NCBI GenBank assembly: GCA_933228675.1
Contig: OW121744.1
Coordinates: forward strand, 56,873,775-56,937,774
Direction: 5' to 3'
DNA: 64,000 bases
Origin: Stomorhina lunata
Lineage: Eukaryota; Arthropoda; Insecta; Diptera; Rhiniidae
Shown: positions 53,820 to 64,000 of the stretch, one piece after another
How the letters are laid out: every line of letters starts with the position of its first letter
Position numbering within the stretch: position 1 is the first letter of the stretch
The notes under the pieces: generated by a model
What the model was told of the DNA's origin: nothing
Database searches by the model: none
What the model saw: the letters and a program-made list of their open reading frames with translations, nothing else
Translations under genes and position numbers: made by a program

Positions 53820-56800
53820 TTAAAACTTTCTATAGAAGAAATTTTGTAACGAAAATTTTCTATAGAGAAAATTTCATAACGAAAATTTTTCTATACAAAA
53901 AAATTCAAAACAAAAATTTTCTAAAGAAAAAAAAATTCAAAACAAAAATTTTTCTATAGAAAAAAATTTAAAACGAAAATTTTTCTATAGAAAAAATTTC
54001 AAAACGAAAATTTTTCTATGGAAAAAAATTCAAAACGAAAATTTTCAAAAACAATTTACAAATTTTATTTCGTAACAAAAATTTTTTCAAAATTTTTTTT
54101 ATTTTTTAGTGAGATTTCCAACAGAGACTTTCGAACTTTTCTTAAAACTTTCTGTAGAAAAAATTTTGTAACGAAAATTTTCTATAGAGAAAATTTTGTA
54201 ACGAAAATTTTCTATAGAGAAAATTTCATAACGAAAATTTTTTTATAGAAAAAATTTCAAAAAGAATTTACAAATTTTATTTCGTAACAGAATTTTTTTT
54301 ATTTTTTAGGGGGATTTCCAACAGGGATATTCGAACTTTTCTTAAAACTTTCTATAGAAAAAATTTTTAAAACGAAAATTTTTCTATAGAACAAATTTTT
54401 AAAACGAAAATTTTTCTATAGAAAAAATTTTTAAAACGAAAATTTGTCTATAGAAACAATTTTTAAAACGAAAATTTTTCTATAGAAAAAAATTTTTAAA
54501 ACGAAAATTTTTCTATAGAAAAAAAATTTTAAAACGAAAATTTTTCTATAGAAAAAAAATTTTAAAACGAAAATTTTTCTATAAAAAAAAAATTTTAAAA
54601 CGAAAATTTTTCTATAAAAAAAATTTTTAAAATGAAAATTTTTCTATAGAAAAAATTTTTAAAACAAAAATTTTTCTATAGAAAAAATTATTAAAACGAA
54701 AATTTTTCTATAGAAAAATTTTAAGATTAAAAGAAAAATTTTCGTTATAAAATTTTCTCTTCAGAAAAATTTTCGTTATAAGATTTTCTCTTTAGAAAAC
54801 TTTTCATTATAAAAATTTTTCTATACAAACATTTTCGTTATAAAATTTTTTCTATAGAAAAAGTTTTTTTATAAAATTTTTTCTATAGACAAATTTTTGT
54901 TACGAAATTGTTCCTATAGAAAAATGTTGGTTATCAAATTTTTGCTATTGAAAAATTTTTGTTATTACATTTTTTTTCTAAAGAAAAATGTTCTTTATTA
55001 AATTTTTTCTATAGACAAATTTTCGTTATTAAATTTTTTCTATAGATAAATTTTCGTTATTAAACTTTTTCTATAAAAAAATTTTTATAACGAAAATTTT
55101 TCTCTAAAAAAAAATTCAAAGCGAAAATTTTTATATGGAAAAAAATTAAAAACTAAAATTTTTCTATAGAAAAAATTTGAAATCGAAAATTTTTCTATAG
55201 AAAAAATTTTAAATCGAAAATTTTTCTATTGAAAAAATTTCAAAACGAAAATTTTTCTACAGAAAAAAATTTAAAACGAACATTTTTCTATAGAAAAAAT
55301 TTTGTACATATAACGAAAATTTTTCTATAGAAAAAATTTTATAACGAAAATTTTTCTATAGAAAAAATTTTAAAACGAAAATTTTTAGAACGAAAATTTT
55401 TCTATAGAAAAAATTTTAGAACGAAAATCTTTCTATATAAAAATTTTAGAATGAAAATTTTTCTAAAGAAAAAATTTTAGAACGAAAATTTTTTCTATAG
55501 AATAGTCTTCGTTATAAGATTTTTTCTATAGAAAAATTTTCGTTATAAATTTGTTTGTGTAGAAAAATTTTCGTTATAAATTTTTTCTATAGAAAAATTT
55601 TCGTTATATGTACAAAATTTTTTCTATAGAAAAAATTTCGTAATAAAATTTTTTCTATAGAAAAATTTTCGTTATTAAATTTTTTCTATAGAATTATTTT
55701 CGTGATTAAATTTTTTTAAAGAACAATTTTCGTTACAAAATTTTTTCTATAGAAAAGTTTTCGTTACAAAATTTTTTCTACAGAAAAATTTCCGTTTTTA
55801 ATTTTTTTCTATAGAAAAATTTTCGATGTTAAATTTTTTCTATAGAAAAATGTTCTTTTCAAAACTTTTTCTATAGAAAAATTTTCTTTATAAAATTTTT
55901 TCTATAGCAAAATTTTCTTTATAAAATTTTTTCTATAGAAAAATTTTCTTTATAAAATTTTTTCTTTAGAAAAATTTTCTTTATAAATTTTTTCTATAGA
56001 AAAATTTTCTTTATAAAATTTTTTCTATAGAAAAATTACTTTATAACATTTTTTCTTTAGAAAAATTATCTGTATAAAATTTCTTTATAGCAAAATTCGA
56101 GAAAAAATTTCGCTATAAAATTTTTTTACAGAAATTTTTTTTATGTAGAAAAATTTCTCTAAAAAATTTTTCTAATGAGTAAAGTTTATAACGAAAATTT
56201 TTCTATAGATAAAATTTTATATATAGAAAATTTTATAATGAAAATTTTTCAATAGAAAAAATTTTATAACGGAAAATTTTCTATAGAGAAAATTTTATAA
56301 TGAACATTTTTCTATAGAGACAATTTTATAAAGAGAATTTTCCTATAGAAAAATTTTATAATTTTGTCCACTGGAAAACTTTCGATACAAAATGTATCTA
56401 CAGAATTTTTGTGTGAAAAAAATTATATTAAAAATTTTCTATAGAAAAAATCTATATTGAAAATTTTATTAAAAGTTATTTGTTAATTTTGCTATAGAAA
56501 AAATTTTTAAGGAAAAATGGTTATATCAAAAATATCTGTAACGATAAATTTTGTAGAAAAATTGAGAAAAAAAATTTTGCCAAAAAAGATAAAAATAAAA
56601 TCTATCCAAAAATTTTTCTGCAGAATTTTCTATTAAAAAGTTTAATAAAAAATTTCCTTTGTTATAAAATTCAAAAACCACGAAATTGTAAATCAAAAAT
56701 TAACAGTAAAATAATTTTTATATCAAAAATATTCTGTTTTAAAATACTGTATGAATTATTTCTATCAGAAATTTTAAATATACAAACATTTATATCAATA

Positions 56801-57180
56801 ATTTTGTTATAAAAATATATAATTTTCAAAATACCGCCGTATAAGTAATGTTTTACATAAAAATATGTGCTGAACAAATTTTATATGGAAAGCTTACCAT
56901 ATTTATTAAAAATATTTTCGTTATAAATTTTTTTCTGTACAAAAATTTTTGTTATAAAATTTTTTCTATAGAAAAATTTTCGTTTTAAAATTTTAATTAT
57001 AAAATTTGTTCTATAGAAAACTTTTCGTTATAAAATTTTTTCTATAAACAAAATTTTCGCTTTAAAATTTTTTTCATACAATTATTTTTATAGAATTTTT
57101 TTTGAAATTTAAAAATTTTTTCTATAGAAAAATTCGTTATAATGTTTTTTTTTCTATAGAAAAAATTTGGTTATAAAATT
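53820..57180. repeat. 3.4-kb satellite array 2, ~31-bp unit with CTATAG palindrome, alternating orientation
   Basis: The units are TTTTTCTATAGAAAAA flanked by AAAATTT and a spacer AACGAAAA or its reverse TTTTCGTT. The spacer direction defines blocks: forward about 53,840-54,720, reverse 54,735-55,080, forward 55,080-55,500, reverse 55,500-56,110, forward 56,190-56,360, reverse 56,900-57,180, with a degenerate stretch at 56,380-56,900. The start also contains a larger motif AGGGGGATTTCCAACAGGGA at 53,765, repeated in variant form at 54,108 and exactly at 54,308. The frame at 54,018-54,248 is a by-product of the repeat. Confidence 0.93.
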
Positions 57181-57453
57181 TTATTTTATATTTTTATTTT
57201 ATATTTTATTTCAATTAAAAATCGCGATTTGCAATGTTATAGAACGTTTAAAATATTTTGAAATCTATAGAACCTAAAGTCATTTGGATCGGAATTTACC
57301 TACGGAATGGTGTTAATTCTAAACAGATTTTGTGATATGCCTATATATTCAACATTTTCCTTTAATAAATATTTCTTTTAAAATATTTTTTTTCGAAAAT
57401 TTTCTTTGGAATATTTGATACCGAACATTTATATATAGTAGTAGTAGTAGTAA

Positions 57454-57459
57454 TTTATT
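57454..57459 (-). terminator. Poly(A) signal AATAAA of the Jockey-type LINE
   Basis: It reads CTCAATAAATTACTACTACT on the minus strand, immediately before the (TAC)n tail. Confidence 0.5.
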
Positions 57460-57771
57460 GAGACTTCATTTTTTCATTATACAAGATTACCCCATACATA
57501 AAGTTATTTAAAAACTTAAAATTATATCGTATTATTTTAATTACATAAATATTAAAATGATAATGCAACTGGCTTACACAATAAGTAGGAAATAAAGAAT
57601 ATAATAGTGAAAAGTTGACAATGAAATATATAGTACTTGCTCTCGGTATTCATGTTTCGTAACTAGTAGAGTCATATCTACTATAAATAAACTTAAAACT
57701 AAGAAAAACTTAAAAACTAAAACTTAAAAACAAATACAAACAAAAAAAACAAAGATTAAATAAAAAAGTGT

Positions 57772-60672
57772 TTACCCCCTATGAATACCGGGAGTAGTAC
57801 GTGAGTAAAAGTTAAGACCAGGAAAAATATTAAGCTGTTCGTGTAATATGCCAACTGCAGAAAGATAATTAGTATTTGACCAGCTGAAATTTCTTTCACT
57901 TGACAAAATATTTTTCATAATGTTACCTTCAAAAAATGAAAGTTTCTCAACAAACCGTTTTATTGAATTAATAGCATAAAAGGAAAGAGGAGAAATTTCA
58001 GCCTTTTCATAAATGTAAATGTTCGAATACCGTTTATTGCGATTTTTAAAATTCTTCTCAATGCATTTTCGTATAATATGACGCTCAAATATTTCCAAAT
58101 GTGTCATTGTCGTTTTAGAAATTGTGAACCATATAGGAAACGCATATAGAAGAATTGGTCTTACGCTTACTTTATATAAAAGTAATTTAGTATTAACTGG
58201 CAAAAATCTATTGTTGAACAATTTAGAAAGAGCCCCTTTTACTTTATTAGCTTTTTCTATATTATAAGTCACGTGTTTATTAAACTTCAAAAGTTTATTA
58301 AAGTTCACTCCAAGATATTTCATGCTATCCTTAAATTTAATTTCTGAACCATTTAGTGTTAACTTTAAATGTTTGCTTTCCGGAACAACTGTATATTTAC
58401 ATTTTCCGGAAGAATTACGAATGCAAATGGCATTGGTCTTATTGACATTTATTTTTATTCCCCAATGGGAATAAAATTTATCAACATGTTTAAGGTGCAT
58501 TGAAACACATTGAAGTGCAACTTTTGGTGACTCTTCATGAGCATAAAGTAGAGAGTCGTCGGCATAAAGTATTCCCTTGGAGTTATTAAATTCATGGGGA
58601 AAATCATTTATAAATATGTTATATAAGTGGGGAGCTAGTACTGAGCCTTGCGGAACTCCACATGAAACATCTCCTTCTTGAGATAACATGTTATCAACTT
58701 GAATACAAAATTTTCTATCTTTAAAAAAACTTTGAAATAATTTTACGATTGTGGGATCAAATCCAATAGAAATCATTTTAAAAATAATTCCATTGTGATA
58801 TGCTTTATCGAAAGCTTTTTCGATGTCAAGTGATATCGCTACAGTGCAATGACCCTTTCTCAAATTTTGAACTACATCAGTGTGAAATTTTAAAAGAGCA
58901 TGTATCGTTGAGTTTCCTTTTTTAAAGCCAAACTGGTTTTGGGGAATATAATTAACATTTAAACCTATATCCATTTTTTCTCGAATGATTCTTTCAAACA
59001 TTTTTCCCAAATTTGAAAGTAATGAAATCGGTCTAAGACTATTTATGTCACAATTGCCCTTTTGTTTCGGAATCACAACAATTTTACCAATTTTCCAAAT
59101 AGAAGGAAAATAACTATTGTTTAAACAATTATTAAAAATTATAGTAAGATATTCAAATGCCTTGATAGAGAATTTTTTGATTAAATAATTTGAAATATTG
59201 TCCAAACCGGAAGATTTTTTATTATTTATTAATTTAGAAACACAAAGTACGGATTCTAAGTTTGTAAATTTTGTGTTGCCTAGATTATTAAGAGAGGTAA
59301 AATCATTGTTAAAGGTCACAATATTTGAAACTTGAGATATAACATTACTAATAGTTTCATTAATTTCTGAAATATTTCTATTTGGGGGAGAACTTTGATA
59401 AACAGCGGTAAAGTGATCCTTTAAAACATCTAATTTTTGATTTAACTCAGTGATTTTGACACCATTTACTGAAATATCTCTGATTTGATTGCGCTTTTTA
59501 TTTCCAATTATTTTAAAAATTTCTTTGTAGGCCCATGGACCCGGTTTAATAATCTTTAATTTATCATTAAAAATACTAGCTTGCTCCAACTCAATCTGTT
59601 CTTTTATTAAAATTTTAATTAAATCAATTTGTTTTGAAATAAGTAAATACTCAGGATTTCTTCTGTTAAATGTTCTTAAATATATTCTTTTTAATTCTTT
59701 TTGCCAATTATACTTAGCTTGTAACATTTTTTTAACTTTTTCTGAAACAATGTATCTCTTATTTTTATTTTCAATTTTTTGGGAATGTGTTTCAGCAATA
59801 AAGTTGACTGAAGAAGAAAATTTTTCTATAAAGTAATCTATTTCCTGATTAGACAAGTTCTTATTTTTTGAAGGAAAATGATTTAATAAGGAATTACTTA
59901 AATCAATTTTAAAAGTATTCCAGTTGGTATCTTTAAATGACACAAAGCTTTTAGGAGTTGTAAAAATAAGATTAAAGTCTGATAATGTTAAACGAATTTG
60001 CAATGGAATGTGGTCTGAAAAAGTTGGAAGCATTGATGTTTTATAATTTGGTTGGGAAATGTCGATAATATTTGTGCTTATTATAAAATGGTCTAGATGT
60101 GATGATCCACCGGGGTATGTGGGATAAGGATCACAAACTCTGTTAACTGAAATTGATTCGTTTTGAAGCCAGTTTTGTAGTACCTCACCATTAATGTTAT
60201 TATTGTTATCACCCCAAGAAATGTGTTTCGCATTTAGATCCCCACCTAAAATTAACCCATCATAACTGTTTGCAAAATTTAAAATTGAAGAGAGACCATC
60301 ACAAATAATTTGACGATTACAATTACTTGGAAAATATATTGAACCACAAAGTATTTTATTGACAGAACCATTAATTGAAACATTTAATTCTAAAAATAAA
60401 TTTGGGAATCGTAAACTAGGAATACTTATTATACAGAAAGATAAAGCCTTTTTAATAGCAATACCGACCCCCAATGAACTATTATCCCTTAATAGTAAAT
60501 AATTATCAAAATAAACACTGTTATCTAAAGATAGGTGCAGTTCCTGTAAAAAAGCAATATCAATGTAAAATTGATTCAGTAACTTATTTAGTTCGATTTT
60601 CCTTCCTATATGGATAAGGGAACCAACATTGAATGTTAATAAATTTAGGGAATTACGGACCATATACATCAT
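57772..60672 (-). CDS. Jockey-type LINE ORF2: endonuclease-reverse transcriptase, intact
   Basis: The ORF encodes 966 residues with no stop. The endonuclease shows the full catalytic set: N15 (TFNVGSL), Glu44 (FLQELHL), GGDLNAKHISW with D145 and N147, LDHF with D194, SDH at 219-221. Reverse transcriptase: LRPISLLSNLGKMFERI, QFGFKKGNSTIHALLKF, VAISLDIEKAFDKAYHNG, GVPQGSVLAPHLYNIFINDF, YADD at 703-706. It ends after a thumb-like region without RNase H, the usual jockey layout. The start MMYMVRNSLNLLTFN overlaps the end of ORF1 by 20 bp in another frame, which suggests translation by termination-reinitiation. The element looks able to move, or did so recently. Confidence 0.93.
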   Translation of the reverse strand: MMYMVRNSLNLLTFNVGSLIHIGRKIELNKLLNQFYIDIAFLQELHLSLDNSVYFDNYLLLRDNSSLGVGIAIKKALSFCIISIPSLRFPNLFLELNVSINGSVNKILCGSIYFPSNCNRQIICDGLSSILNFANSYDGLILGGDLNAKHISWGDNNNNINGEVLQNWLQNESISVNRVCDPYPTYPGGSSHLDHFIISTNIIDISQPNYKTSMLPTFSDHIPLQIRLTLSDFNLIFTTPKSFVSFKDTNWNTFKIDLSNSLLNHFPSKNKNLSNQEIDYFIEKFSSSVNFIAETHSQKIENKNKRYIVSEKVKKMLQAKYNWQKELKRIYLRTFNRRNPEYLLISKQIDLIKILIKEQIELEQASIFNDKLKIIKPGPWAYKEIFKIIGNKKRNQIRDISVNGVKITELNQKLDVLKDHFTAVYQSSPPNRNISEINETISNVISQVSNIVTFNNDFTSLNNLGNTKFTNLESVLCVSKLINNKKSSGLDNISNYLIKKFSIKAFEYLTIIFNNCLNNSYFPSIWKIGKIVVIPKQKGNCDINSLRPISLLSNLGKMFERIIREKMDIGLNVNYIPQNQFGFKKGNSTIHALLKFHTDVVQNLRKGHCTVAISLDIEKAFDKAYHNGIIFKMISIGFDPTIVKLFQSFFKDRKFCIQVDNMLSQEGDVSCGVPQGSVLAPHLYNIFINDFPHEFNNSKGILYADDSLLYAHEESPKVALQCVSMHLKHVDKFYSHWGIKINVNKTNAICIRNSSGKCKYTVVPESKHLKLTLNGSEIKFKDSMKYLGVNFNKLLKFNKHVTYNIEKANKVKGALSKLFNNRFLPVNTKLLLYKVSVRPILLYAFPIWFTISKTTMTHLEIFERHIIRKCIEKNFKNRNKRYSNIYIYEKAEISPLSFYAINSIKRFVEKLSFFEGNIMKNILSSERNFSWSNTNYLSAVGILHEQLNIFPGLNFYSRTTPGIHRG

Positions 60673-62113
60673 GGATACTTTTTATTAAATTCAAACATTC
60701 TTTTTTTGCTTGATCTTTTGTCATAGATTTGTAATTATTCATAAAGTATGCTATTCTGTCTTCAAGAGTCAAAGGATCTGGGTCACAAAATATTTTTGCA
60801 ACTTTTAGAAACTCTTGAATCAAAGGAGATTTAAGGGGTTTGTTTTGTGAGCTAACGGTATTAAACATACTAGAATAAGATTTACCTTCTACTACTGCAT
60901 TCGAAGGGTTTAGGGTCATTGCAACATTACCTGCTGCTAACATTTTTCTTTCTTTAGCATCGTTATTAGCTTTTTTTCTAAAAGAAACATATTTCTTGTA
61001 CGCGGGGCAGCCTCTATAATTTGAAGTATGCCCGTTTTCTTTACAGTTTACGCAATAAGGCTCATTATTTTCAGTAACAAAAGTGCACTCACCAGGACCA
61101 TGTTTGTCATTACATTTCAAACAAGAAAATGGACGACTACAATTTCTTGAATAATGTCCCCATCTTTGACATCTCCAGCATTGAGGTATTTTAGTACTGC
61201 TCTTGGGGCGTTCCCAAGTCACTACCTGACTAAGAATATATTTTATGCCGAGCAACTCGCCCACCTTACGATTTTGTTTAAGGGTAAATAGAAAAAGACC
61301 TGTGTCAATGCCATTTTTCCTAGAATTTTCTGTAGTAAACTTAGAAATAGATTCAATAGAGTCTGGAATAATGCTGTCAATTTCTGATTTAATTTCATTA
61401 ATGTCACTTTTATGATAAAGACCCCTACAAATAACGCTCTGGCGTTTGAATTCTCTAGGAGTGTATGTAAAGGATGAAATTTCTTTTTCTTTCAAAAGTT
61501 GCATCATCTCCGAATGTGCAGATGAATCTTTAAAATACAGTTTACTTTTATATTTGGATTGGTTTTTAATTTTAAATTCAACGTTTTTAGATTTCAGTTG
61601 GTCAATAAGAGATTTCACATTAACATTTTCAAGAAAAATGGGCGGACAGTATGAATTCCTGGTCTTTACCTTATTTTGAAAATCATTATTGATTTGTGTA
61701 TTATTATTACTAACTATATTTGGTAATTCTGCTTCTACATTTAAATCACCTAAGAGTGAGAATTTATTTGTTCGATTGACATCAACTAAGCTGTCCCGTT
61801 TCTTAAATTGACAATTAGTTAAATCAATTTTTACGTCACCTTTATAAGTCCTTTTTTTATTTTTGACTTGTAGGAATTCTTCTAATGAGAAATTTGAGCT
61901 ACATTCTTGGTCCATATTAGTTTCTAAATCTTGAGGTTTATAATTTTGAAGTTGAATATCTTCCAGAATTTGAAATTCATTTTTATTTGATTCCACTGAT
62001 TGGGAACTTGATGAGCAAATTTCAGAATCTTCATTACCTAAGGCACTATCCTTATTTTCCTTATTACTGGGAGGACGACCTCCAGATTGGCTAAGTAATG
62101 GATTCCTATTCAT
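60653..62113 (-). CDS. Jockey-type LINE ORF1: gag-like RNA-binding protein, intact
   Basis: The ORF encodes 486 residues. It has a polar N-terminus rich in Ser, Asn and Glu, a central RNA-recognition-like region (about 170-300; VNVKSLIDQLKSKNVEFKI, QSVICRGLYHKSDINEIKSE), then three zinc knuckles: CWRCQRWGHYSRNC (312-325), CLKCNDKHGPGEC (331-343) and CVNCKENGHTSNYRGC (354-369). This is the gag pattern of jockey-like LINEs. The protein would package the element RNA. The C-terminus (HDVYGP) overlaps the ORF2 start. I took the first ATG (62,113), 37 bp inside the apparent element start. Confidence 0.92.
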   Translation of the reverse strand: MNRNPLLSQSGGRPPSNKENKDSALGNEDSEICSSSSQSVESNKNEFQILEDIQLQNYKPQDLETNMDQECSSNFSLEEFLQVKNKKRTYKGDVKIDLTNCQFKKRDSLVDVNRTNKFSLLGDLNVEAELPNIVSNNNTQINNDFQNKVKTRNSYCPPIFLENVNVKSLIDQLKSKNVEFKIKNQSKYKSKLYFKDSSAHSEMMQLLKEKEISSFTYTPREFKRQSVICRGLYHKSDINEIKSEIDSIIPDSIESISKFTTENSRKNGIDTGLFLFTLKQNRKVGELLGIKYILSQVVTWERPKSSTKIPQCWRCQRWGHYSRNCSRPFSCLKCNDKHGPGECTFVTENNEPYCVNCKENGHTSNYRGCPAYKKYVSFRKKANNDAKERKMLAAGNVAMTLNPSNAVVEGKSYSSMFNTVSSQNKPLKSPLIQEFLKVAKIFCDPDPLTLEDRIAYFMNNYKSMTKDQAKKECLNLIKSIHDVYGP

Positions 62114-62150
62114 AGTTTGTCTTCACTAAAGACTCCAAAAAAAATTCAAA

Positions 62151-63494
62151 TATTTTTGAATTGAAAAAAAATTTTTTTTTTTTTTTTTAATTATTTTTTA
62201 ATTCGAAAATTTTTCTCAGTAAACGTATAAACGAATTCGTGTGGCAACTTGTTAGTTTAAGTACTTTTTTTACAACTGTGTCCACCAAATAGTAATCAGT
62301 AATGTAAACTCTATGTTACGAAATACCGTTAAGTTCTGCAAGGCAATAAATGTGATTTGATTTACACAATTTAGTTATTTAGATTCTACTAAGATCAAAT
62401 TAACTCAAGTTTTTAAGAAATTCCATAGGAGATATAATTTATTATAAAAAAGATTCCTTAAATTTTCTTTCTGAATAACTTGTTATTTGTGGCTATTCGA
62501 AAAAACGCTGAAATAATTTAGGAAAGTGTTTAAGCGACAACATTGACAGTGAAGAAAGAATATTTGTTGTGTCTGTTGTTGTTGTGTATAAATTAAATAA
62601 ACAAAAATTATTTAGTTCGGCTTTAGTTAATTATTCTTAGTTAAACACAAAAGTATATAATAGGTAAATAAAGTAAATTTAAGTTAAGTAATTTGTTATT
62701 AAAGATAAATATTGTGTTTGTGGTTCGTAAAAAGCAGCAACAGCTGAAGCAACAGTTAAAAGTTCAGGCCACTTTACCTGCTGGCTGCAAAGTTGTTGGG
62801 TCGGCGGAAGTCGGTGTGTATTTTTTGTTGGTCTTTGACAACGTAGCTAGTGCTTGCGCTGGTGCTGGTTAAATTTTCATCGAAGCAAGTTTCTAGCTGG
62901 CTTTAATATTTTCTTGTTTTTGTTTGTTTTTAGTGACGTTATATTATTTTATTCATTGATACTGATTTTATTCAACTGATGATGAAGATGGCTAAAATGA
63001 AAAAGAAGTTTACAGAATCATAGCTCAGTTTAAGACGAGCTATTAAAAAGCGAGAGAGTGTTGAAGACACGCGGACGAAAAAAGAAATATATTTTTTATA
63101 TTGTTAAGAAATAAAAACTGGATTTTTTTATTTGGAGTGAGAAAGTGTGTGGTTTAACATTTTACGAAATTCCGAAATTGTGCCATTAATTAACGTGTGT
63201 GTTAATGAAAATCCACATTTAAGAAGAGGAAATCTACAAGAAAAACGAAAGTGGTCATTTCAACACCTATTCTTTTGTAATTTACATGCTCCAATATCTC
63301 TATTAATATAATAAAATACTGCCCGGGGAGAGTTTAGATGTCTGTTTAGAAAATTCTTATTAGAAACTGAAACGTGTGAATACCTGAGCCATATTTAAGT
63401 ATTCATAGTCAATGAATTTATTCAAATAACCCAAAGGAATTCCGGAAAATAGAAGTAGTTATATGTGGAATATTAACGTTTAAACTTCCAAAAA
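62151..63494 (+). other. 5' flank and leader of the GalNAc-transferase gene
   Basis: There is a run of A and T homopolymers at 62,160-62,190. From about 62,560 on, composition is more balanced, with TGTTGTTGTTGTGT, CAGCAACAGCTGAAGC and GCTAGTGCTTGCGCTGGTGC, like a fly promoter or 5' UTR. No TATA box or start site can be fixed. No ORF of note is present. Confidence 0.4.
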
Positions 63495-64000
63495 ATGCTG
63501 CCTCGTTTTCGTTCCTTTTATGGTAAAATAATTACCTTTGCATTGGTGGCCTTAGTATTCATTGTCTACATCAAAGTTTTACAAATCGATGATGACTCTT
63601 CCAGCTCCTCCCTATCATCTAGCTTTGAGAAAGCCGCTTTAAAACAAAATCCCTTTAGCCATATTGATAGTGATAATGAAATTGATGATACAAATGAATT
63701 GCCACATCATGTGGCTTCCATAAATAAACCCCAAACGATTGATGTCAATTCACCCCTTGAACTAAGTATACAACAAGATTTGGCCAAACAAGAACCTGGC
63801 TTGGGAGATTTAGGTGATGCAGCCTATCTGGAAGGTGCCGCCAAGATTCGTGGTGAAGAAATCTATAAGAAAATCGCTCTTAACGAAGAGTTAAGTGAAC
63901 ATATTTCCTATAACCGTACTCTGGACGATTTTCGCCATCCTCTGTGTGCCAAGCAACACTACGATGCAGACACTCTGCCAACAACAAGTGTCATAATTAT
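63495..64000 (+). CDS. Polypeptide N-acetylgalactosaminyltransferase, N-terminal part (cut by window edge)
   Basis: The frame opens at ATG 63,495 (A at -3) and stays open for 168 codons to the window end. Residues 1-10 are basic (MLPRFRSFYGK). Residues 12-30 (ITFALVALVFIVYIKVLQI) form a single membrane anchor, giving a type II Golgi protein. A Ser/Asp-rich stem follows. Residues about 112-168 are the conserved entry to the GT27 catalytic domain: LGDAAYLEGAAKIRGEEIYK, LNEELSEHISYNRTLDDFRH, PLCAKQHYDADTLPTTSVII. The enzyme family starts mucin-type O-glycosylation by moving GalNAc from UDP-GalNAc to Ser/Thr. Catalytic DxH and the lectin domain lie beyond the window. It is a Drosophila Pgant homologue; I cannot say which paralogue. 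Confidence 0.88.
   Translation, partial: MLPRFRSFYGKIITFALVALVFIVYIKVLQIDDDSSSSSLSSSFEKAALKQNPFSHIDSDNEIDDTNELPHHVASINKPQTIDVNSPLELSIQQDLAKQEPGLGDLGDAAYLEGAAKIRGEEIYKKIALNEELSEHISYNRTLDDFRHPLCAKQHYDADTLPTTSVII

Larger units (their letters stand above)
57437..62150 (-). mobile_element. Full-length Jockey-type LINE with (TAC)n tail
   Basis: Minus strand: a short leader (about 62,150-62,114), ORF1 (62,113-60,653), ORF2 (60,672-57,772), a 3' UTR of about 310 bp, AATAAA at 57,459-57,454, then TTACTACTACTACTA at 57,452-57,438 in place of poly(A). Both ORFs are open. No target duplication was found. The left boundary touches satellite array 2. Confidence 0.88.

Noticed and set aside
61446..61679. 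Plus-strand 77-codon frame inside the Jockey-type ORF1
   Set aside because: It is antisense to a well-supported coding region and has no recognisable product.

Overview
The window is nuclear DNA of a higher (brachyceran) fly. It has two host genes at its edges, a very AT-rich background and about 60 kb of intronic and intergenic DNA filled with transposable elements. The evidence for a fly is an unplugged (Gbx-class) homeobox gene, the start of a polypeptide GalNAc-transferase gene, and element types typical of flies (non-LTR LINEs, Tc1/mariner, hAT, PIF/Harbinger, many small inverted-repeat elements). A calyptrate fly such as a blowfly or house-fly relative seems likely, but the species cannot be read from the sequence.

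Layout. The unpg gene lies on the minus strand: exon 1 at 25,496-26,387, exon 2 at 1,971-2,197 and exon 3 at 1,479-1,865. The homeobox is split between codons 44 and 45. Its 23.3-kb first intron holds a 5.75-kb satellite (4,575-10,330; 30-bp units around a CTATAG palindrome; a 1,744-bp block tandemly duplicated inside it), an odd inverted-repeat element carrying a tRNA-like segment (11,737-12,888), a chimeric LINE relic (12,930-15,850), and a run of small DNA transposons (17,521-25,409). That run includes two inverted copies of a non-autonomous hAT element with perfect 8-bp target duplications, around a mariner relic that itself carries an insertion.

From 27 to 38 kb there are Tc1/mariner and Harbinger relics with nested insertions, including a three-level nest (hAT in Harbinger in mariner, 30,600-32,900), and LINE fragments. 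From 39 to 51.5 kb a 3.6-kb segment is present twice as a near-identical direct repeat. One intact LINE (ORF 43,323-46,226) sits exactly between the copies and ends in poly(A) at the start of the second copy, which is the geometry of a giant target-site duplication. The repeated segment contains an older RTE-like LINE whose 5' part is inverted (twin-priming structure).

A second CTATAG-palindrome array fills 53.8-57.2 kb, with several orientation switches. It is followed by a full-length, apparently intact Jockey-type LINE on the minus strand (ORF1 and ORF2, 57.4-62.15 kb). The window ends inside the first coding exon of a Golgi GalNAc-transferase gene (plus strand, from 63,495).

Host and mobile genes do not form a pathway. 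unpg is a transcription factor gene, the GalNAc-transferase is a secretory-pathway enzyme gene, and the rest is selfish DNA. No operon, CRISPR, defence or metabolic cluster is present. The most unusual signals are the two palindrome-cored satellites, the LINE flanked by 3.6-kb direct repeats, and the tRNA-like element with a 14-bp flanking repeat.
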